Shown here in pieces: positions 59,600 through 64,000 of a stretch of 64,000 bases of DNA. The notes under the pieces were generated by a model. The model was given only the letters and a program-made list of their open reading frames with translations, had not been told where the DNA came from and made no database searches. Numbering within the stretch: position 1 is the first letter of the stretch; each line of letters begins with the position of its first letter. Made by a program: the position numbers and the translations under genes. Origin of the DNA: Vigna angularis (taxonomy: Eukaryota > Streptophyta > Magnoliopsida > Fabales > Fabaceae); assembly GCF_016808095.1 (NCBI RefSeq), contig NC_068979.1:28849960-28913959 (forward strand), given 5' to 3'.

Positions 59600-62500
59600 G
59601 TTGGAAAAGGTATTTTGATTGATGTTGTGGTACTGATGCTCTTGAGCACATTCTATAATATACTTAGATCCTATGCTTCTCCACTTGAGGATTTGGCATG
59701 TACAATGGCATGCCTCATCGGAAAGTAACCAAACCACCACGGGTTAGGATCACTCCTCGGCCAACATGTCTTCATGAGGATTTTGAAAAGGGTGGCAATT
59801 TAAAGTGGTTCTGTCTGAGAAGGGACAAATTAGACTATTCAGAATACACATAGATAGATAGATAGAGGATGACCATGCTTTTTCAATTCATAAAGTTTCC
59901 CACAATAATTCACCAGCAAAAATTAGAGGAGTTGTTGTTGATGTTGTTGCTGTTGTTATTAATATACAAACAATCAAAGGGCATTTCAGATTTTTGATAT
60001 GGATTGTATTTAGTGTGATTGCTGGTATGCTAAGTCTAGAATTTGTTGAATAGTTGAAAAGCGAAACATATTGGCTAAATTATTTGCTAGCACACAAAGG
60101 TGCTCTCTAATTAGCCCAACCTGATTTCCACTTATTCAGGATAACTAAAAGCTTTTCACAACTTCTCCACTTTCATTAAGCAACCCCTTTTGTTTCACCA
60201 TAAAGTTGAGTCCATTGCTCACATCTAAACCAAGAAGTTGCATTCATCACTTCAAAAGCATCACAATTTCAATTTCGTCGAGTTTTGGCAATTCAGTTCT
60301 AAGAGACCTTGATTGATGAGTGGCAATGACAAGTCAATTTTGTATCACAGTAAACCATAGGGGAGAACATGACCACCTCTTGCTTCCCTATTTCCGTGCC
60401 AAAAAGAATATCTGCAAAATATTATATGGAAAAAGTAGTATACTGAAATTTTATAAATCCAACACGTATTTGCACACTTCTAATGCCAAATCTTCTTTAA
60501 ATTATTACTGCTGTAGATTAGGTAAGCTCCAACACTTCATGTTGGAATCTTTGTACAAGGGAATTAGTAGATAAGGCTCACTTTAATACGCGGTTTTGGT
60601 ATGGAATAATTCCTCCATACTGCATGTCCAATGTACTTTGGATAAGCAGCATATAATAGTGTCATGACATCTAATGAGGCTGGTAATATCTTTGGCATAC
60701 CAGTATCTTCCTAATAACAATACTGAATTCTGTGTTCTATTCTTTGGTTCTAAACCCACTATCTACCCAACTTGTAAACACTATTGGACCTTCAAGCAAA
60801 AGCTACAAAAACTGTAACATATATGTACCCTTTTCCCTCCTTGCCCTCTCCTCAGACTCATTGATTTGGATTGTGTTAATTCAGAAAATAAGTTATTACA
60901 TGTTACATGAACATTCAGAAAACAAACACCTAATAGTTTTTAGTGAAGGATTTTTCGAGGAAGAATTCACCGAGAAGACACAATATCAATGAGACATAAG
61001 TCCAACACAGATAAAAGATTGATATTACTCCTAATCCCTAATCTATGACATAAGTCTAACATAGATAAAAGATTGATATTACTCCTAACCCCTAGTCTAA
61101 AATCTTAAGACAATGAATTTATAAGTCTTATTTCTTATATGGTGTTCAACTTTTTCTTATTTTTATTAAATGTAATACTTGGATTTCTCAGCATTTAGAT
61201 CATGTAATATTTTCTCATGGAACAAACAAACAAAGGTGCCATCTTTTCAGTTTTTAGACATGGATTGCAAAATCACCATTATAATTGTGGAGAACTGACA
61301 GCGCCCTAAGATGGGTGGCTCAAAGATACGCCATTTTTAGGTTTTCTTTTTCTTTTTCCATTTGGGACCCTCATGCATGAAAAGATATTTGGACACAACA
61401 ATACAGAGAAAAAGAAAGGAATATTATCAGTTTTGTATTGTTTAACACTTTGCAGAAACAATATAAAGGATGATTAAGTAGGTTCATAAGGATGAAATGA
61501 ACAAACTCACTGACATACACAGTTAAGGAAAAATCTAACAAATCAAGCATCATGTACAATAAATATTCTTTCTCATCTTGATATGTAAACAGAACCTGGT
61601 ACCATCTAACTTAAATTTGTATAAACTGGAAATATCAGCATAGGGTGTACAATCACAGCTTCAATAGTAAAAACAGTAACTCAAATTAGAAGACTATATA
61701 ACTCCTGCTTATAATACTGATCCTTATATAAGATCAATTTGCATGGAAAAGTTGATTAAGAAGGAAATGTTAACCACATTATTATAGGAAAATGGTCTGA
61801 TGCAAATAAGAGAAACATGTATTTCCACGTGGAAAAGATAAAGACATGCGAGGGCTCAGGCGTGTGGCACCAATGACAAGCCATGAAAATGATGGTCTGA
61901 TTAGGATAGCATAACGTTTGGTGCATCAGTGTTTTCATTCATATACATCATTATTTACATTATCGTGTTACCACATACCACGTTTTTTTACACAAAACAC
62001 CATGCATTTGACCCTACATACCTTTTGATCTTGACCTTTATTTCAACTACGTGGGCCAGTCACCAAAGCATGTCTACCAAATAGTGCTATTGTTCCTGTG
62101 TCAATTGAATAGTTCTACACACGCAGTTATGGAGTTTCAAAGTGTTAATAATGGAGATTATCACAGTAAATGTGAAATAAATTTTAGTTGAATAGTTGTA
62201 AGATAAAATTGGATAAGAGAGGTATTGTGTATTATAAGAAGAAAATGTTTCACAATCAACAAATTCACAATTTGCTCATCAAAAGGTACTAAACTATTAA
62301 TCTTCTCTCCTCTTGTTATTACAATCAATTTATTTTAATTTTGAAAAGACAATAAATGATAACAAAAATCCTATCCAAAGAAACTTCTCAAATCCTAACA
62401 CTCCTCCTTTATATGTTTTTTCAATTATGTTGAATACACAAGAAAAGAAAAGCTTGAATTGTGTATTAAAAGGTTTTAGAATTTTTCATAGAGTTACTTA

Positions 62501-62847
62501 TGATATAGTGATAATAGACACAAGTTTTTAATGTTACAGGTAATCTATAAAAAAATGTTTACAAAATACTTATTATTTTGAAAACTCTCATTCTTTTATT
62601 AGTGCATGTTTTATAACATGCAATTTAAATAAGTTTAAGCAAAGAGAATTTACAGAGTAAATATTTATATTAGTTCATCTACAAAAGGTAGATTGTGTCC
62701 AGTTTTTTATCAACTTAATCAAGTTTTACTAAACAAATTAACACTACAAAGATACAAGCAAATATTGTTTGAACCACAAGCAATCTTGACTAAAACAACC
62801 TAAGTATTATTTGAAAAACCAATCACTTTTGACTAGAAACCCAAGTG
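59600..62847. other. Intergenic sequence upstream of the PHO1-family gene
   Basis: No gene supported. It holds the PHO1-family promoter side and the 54-bp tandem repeat at 60994-61101. I looked for the P1BS phosphate-response motif (GNATATNC) near the gene and did not find a convincing one. Confidence 0.55.
60994..61101. repeat. 54-bp tandem duplication
   Basis: Two units starting ACATAAGTC(C/T)AACA(C/T)AG at 60994 and 61048 differ at only a few bases. Confidence 0.9.
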
Positions 62848-63100
62848 TTATATGGAATGAAACCACTTTTGACTAAACCCTGAGTTCAAAAGTTGGTTTA
62901 AATAATGTCTTTTACCACCCAAACTCAATTGTCTAACTAGTAATTCAAAAGATCCATGTGCAAATTGCAAAGGTCTAGTAGTAGAAATACAATTTTTATA
63001 TTTGAAATTTTTAATTGCTTTGCTTTGCAAAGAAGACAAACTAAGAAAGAATGGGAAATCTTTAGATGCCATATCCAACTCTAATCTTCTTTGGAAAGCA
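62848..63100 (-). pseudogene. Copia (SIRE-like) integrase fragment
   Basis: The minus strand encodes FKYKNCISTTRPLQFAHG, then SLGGKRHYL. This follows the pattern of the GAG-pre-integrase/integrase junction in SIRE-type copia elements (FKSKN, STxRPLELLH, GGKRY), with the catalytic region decayed. No LTR was found. Confidence 0.5.
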
Positions 63101-64000
63101 AGAAGTTTACCTTTTTCTTATTGAGATCAACTAAATCAATCTTATGTATATTGTTCTATCGTCAAGTCGTAACGATGGTATGTCTATTAGATGATGAAAT
63201 ACATTAGTTATTGGTTAAAGAGATCATATAACCACTATCTCATAACTAATATGCTTAATAGGTTATATTGAAGTCTTTCAATGTGTAAAGATTTTTAATT
63301 GGCACAAGGCAAGAAATCCAATCGAGTTAATACTTGAAGTCTTACCCTTGTTGAGGTGACCTTGCCTTTGTCTAGGAATATAGACAATGTCCGTCATATG
63401 TTATGAGTCAATATTGATTTGTTTAAAGAATATTCATGTTAAGTTAGGAGAGGCTTGTTGTTGAAACAATACTCAAATTTTTTTAGTTAGGAGTGATTAA
63501 GTGTCAAAGAATAATTTATGAGTTAATTAGAAAAAGCTATATTTTGAAATAATACTCGTAAGGAGTTAGTCAAGAGTGACTATGTTCTAATACAATACTC
63601 ATTTATATTTTGTGATAGTAATTTGCCTAGTTAGTTTGTCAAGAACAGTAGTCTACAATATAAGACAAACTAATATAAAAATATGGAGTAATTCTTCCAT
63701 AATCTATTACATTGCACGTCATTTTGTTTGTGTTAAATACACTTTGAAACTTTAATTACACTTGAATAAAATCATGATATTTTCTTTGCGCTCAACATTG
63801 CTATCTCATTTTTCATGGATTTTGAATCCCCCAATACTTCTTGAGTTTATTAAGATTCTGACACCCTTTTAACTATTACACCACTAAGCTACAAAAATGA
63901 TGACAATTCTTAATATAGTTGTTGTTGTGCTTGGCCTTTAACTATGGTTTAATAAAAAACCTATGTTGAAAGTTAGCCAAAATTTTAATTAAAGATAATT
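63101..64000. other. AT-rich sequence to the window end
   Basis: No gene recognised. It may be further decayed copia sequence upstream of the fragment at 62848-63100. Confidence 0.4.

Overview
The window is plant nuclear DNA. It has AT-rich intergenic sequence, spliced genes with GT-AG introns, LTR retrotransposons, a Pack-MULE and nuclear genes for organelle or membrane proteins. The gene set and repeats fit a legume, perhaps Phaseoleae, but that assignment is inference and nothing in the sequence proves it.

Left part (1-33,400) is mostly transposon. It opens inside a reverse-oriented LTR (1-1128) inserted into the gag of a Tat-lineage Ty3/gypsy element. That element continues to 9423 with Gag-Pol, a spliced antisense gene, a polypurine tract and a 3' LTR. 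The same large LTR family, marked by CpG-rich GACGAACG arrays, recurs at 13270-15866, 20934-23310, 25842-28167 and 28582-31371. The second and fourth of these are solo LTRs with perfect 5-bp target duplications. Between them lie a P450 gene relic, a copia relic, a MITE and AT-rich sequence.

Right part (33,400-59,600) is a gene island. It holds a chloroplast tRNA adenosine deaminase (TADA, four coding exons, +), a GPI-anchored lysine-rich-type arabinogalactan protein (two exons, +), an HEP2-like DNL zinc-finger protein (four exons, -) and a PHO1-family SPX-EXS phosphate transporter (14 coding exons, -). All exon joints given here keep the reading frame and sit on GT-AG sites.

The most interesting structure is the tail-to-tail junction of the AGP and HEP2-like genes. 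It has been duplicated about 1 kb apart, and the two copies have decayed reciprocally: the left keeps the AGP last exon and a dead HEP2 last exon, the right the reverse. The working HEP2-like gene therefore reaches across a 3.9-kb third intron filled with retroelement relics. At its other end, a fresh Pack-MULE carrying a mitochondrial carrier fragment abuts its TATA box.

The last 4.5 kb is AT-rich intergenic sequence with a decayed copia integrase fragment.
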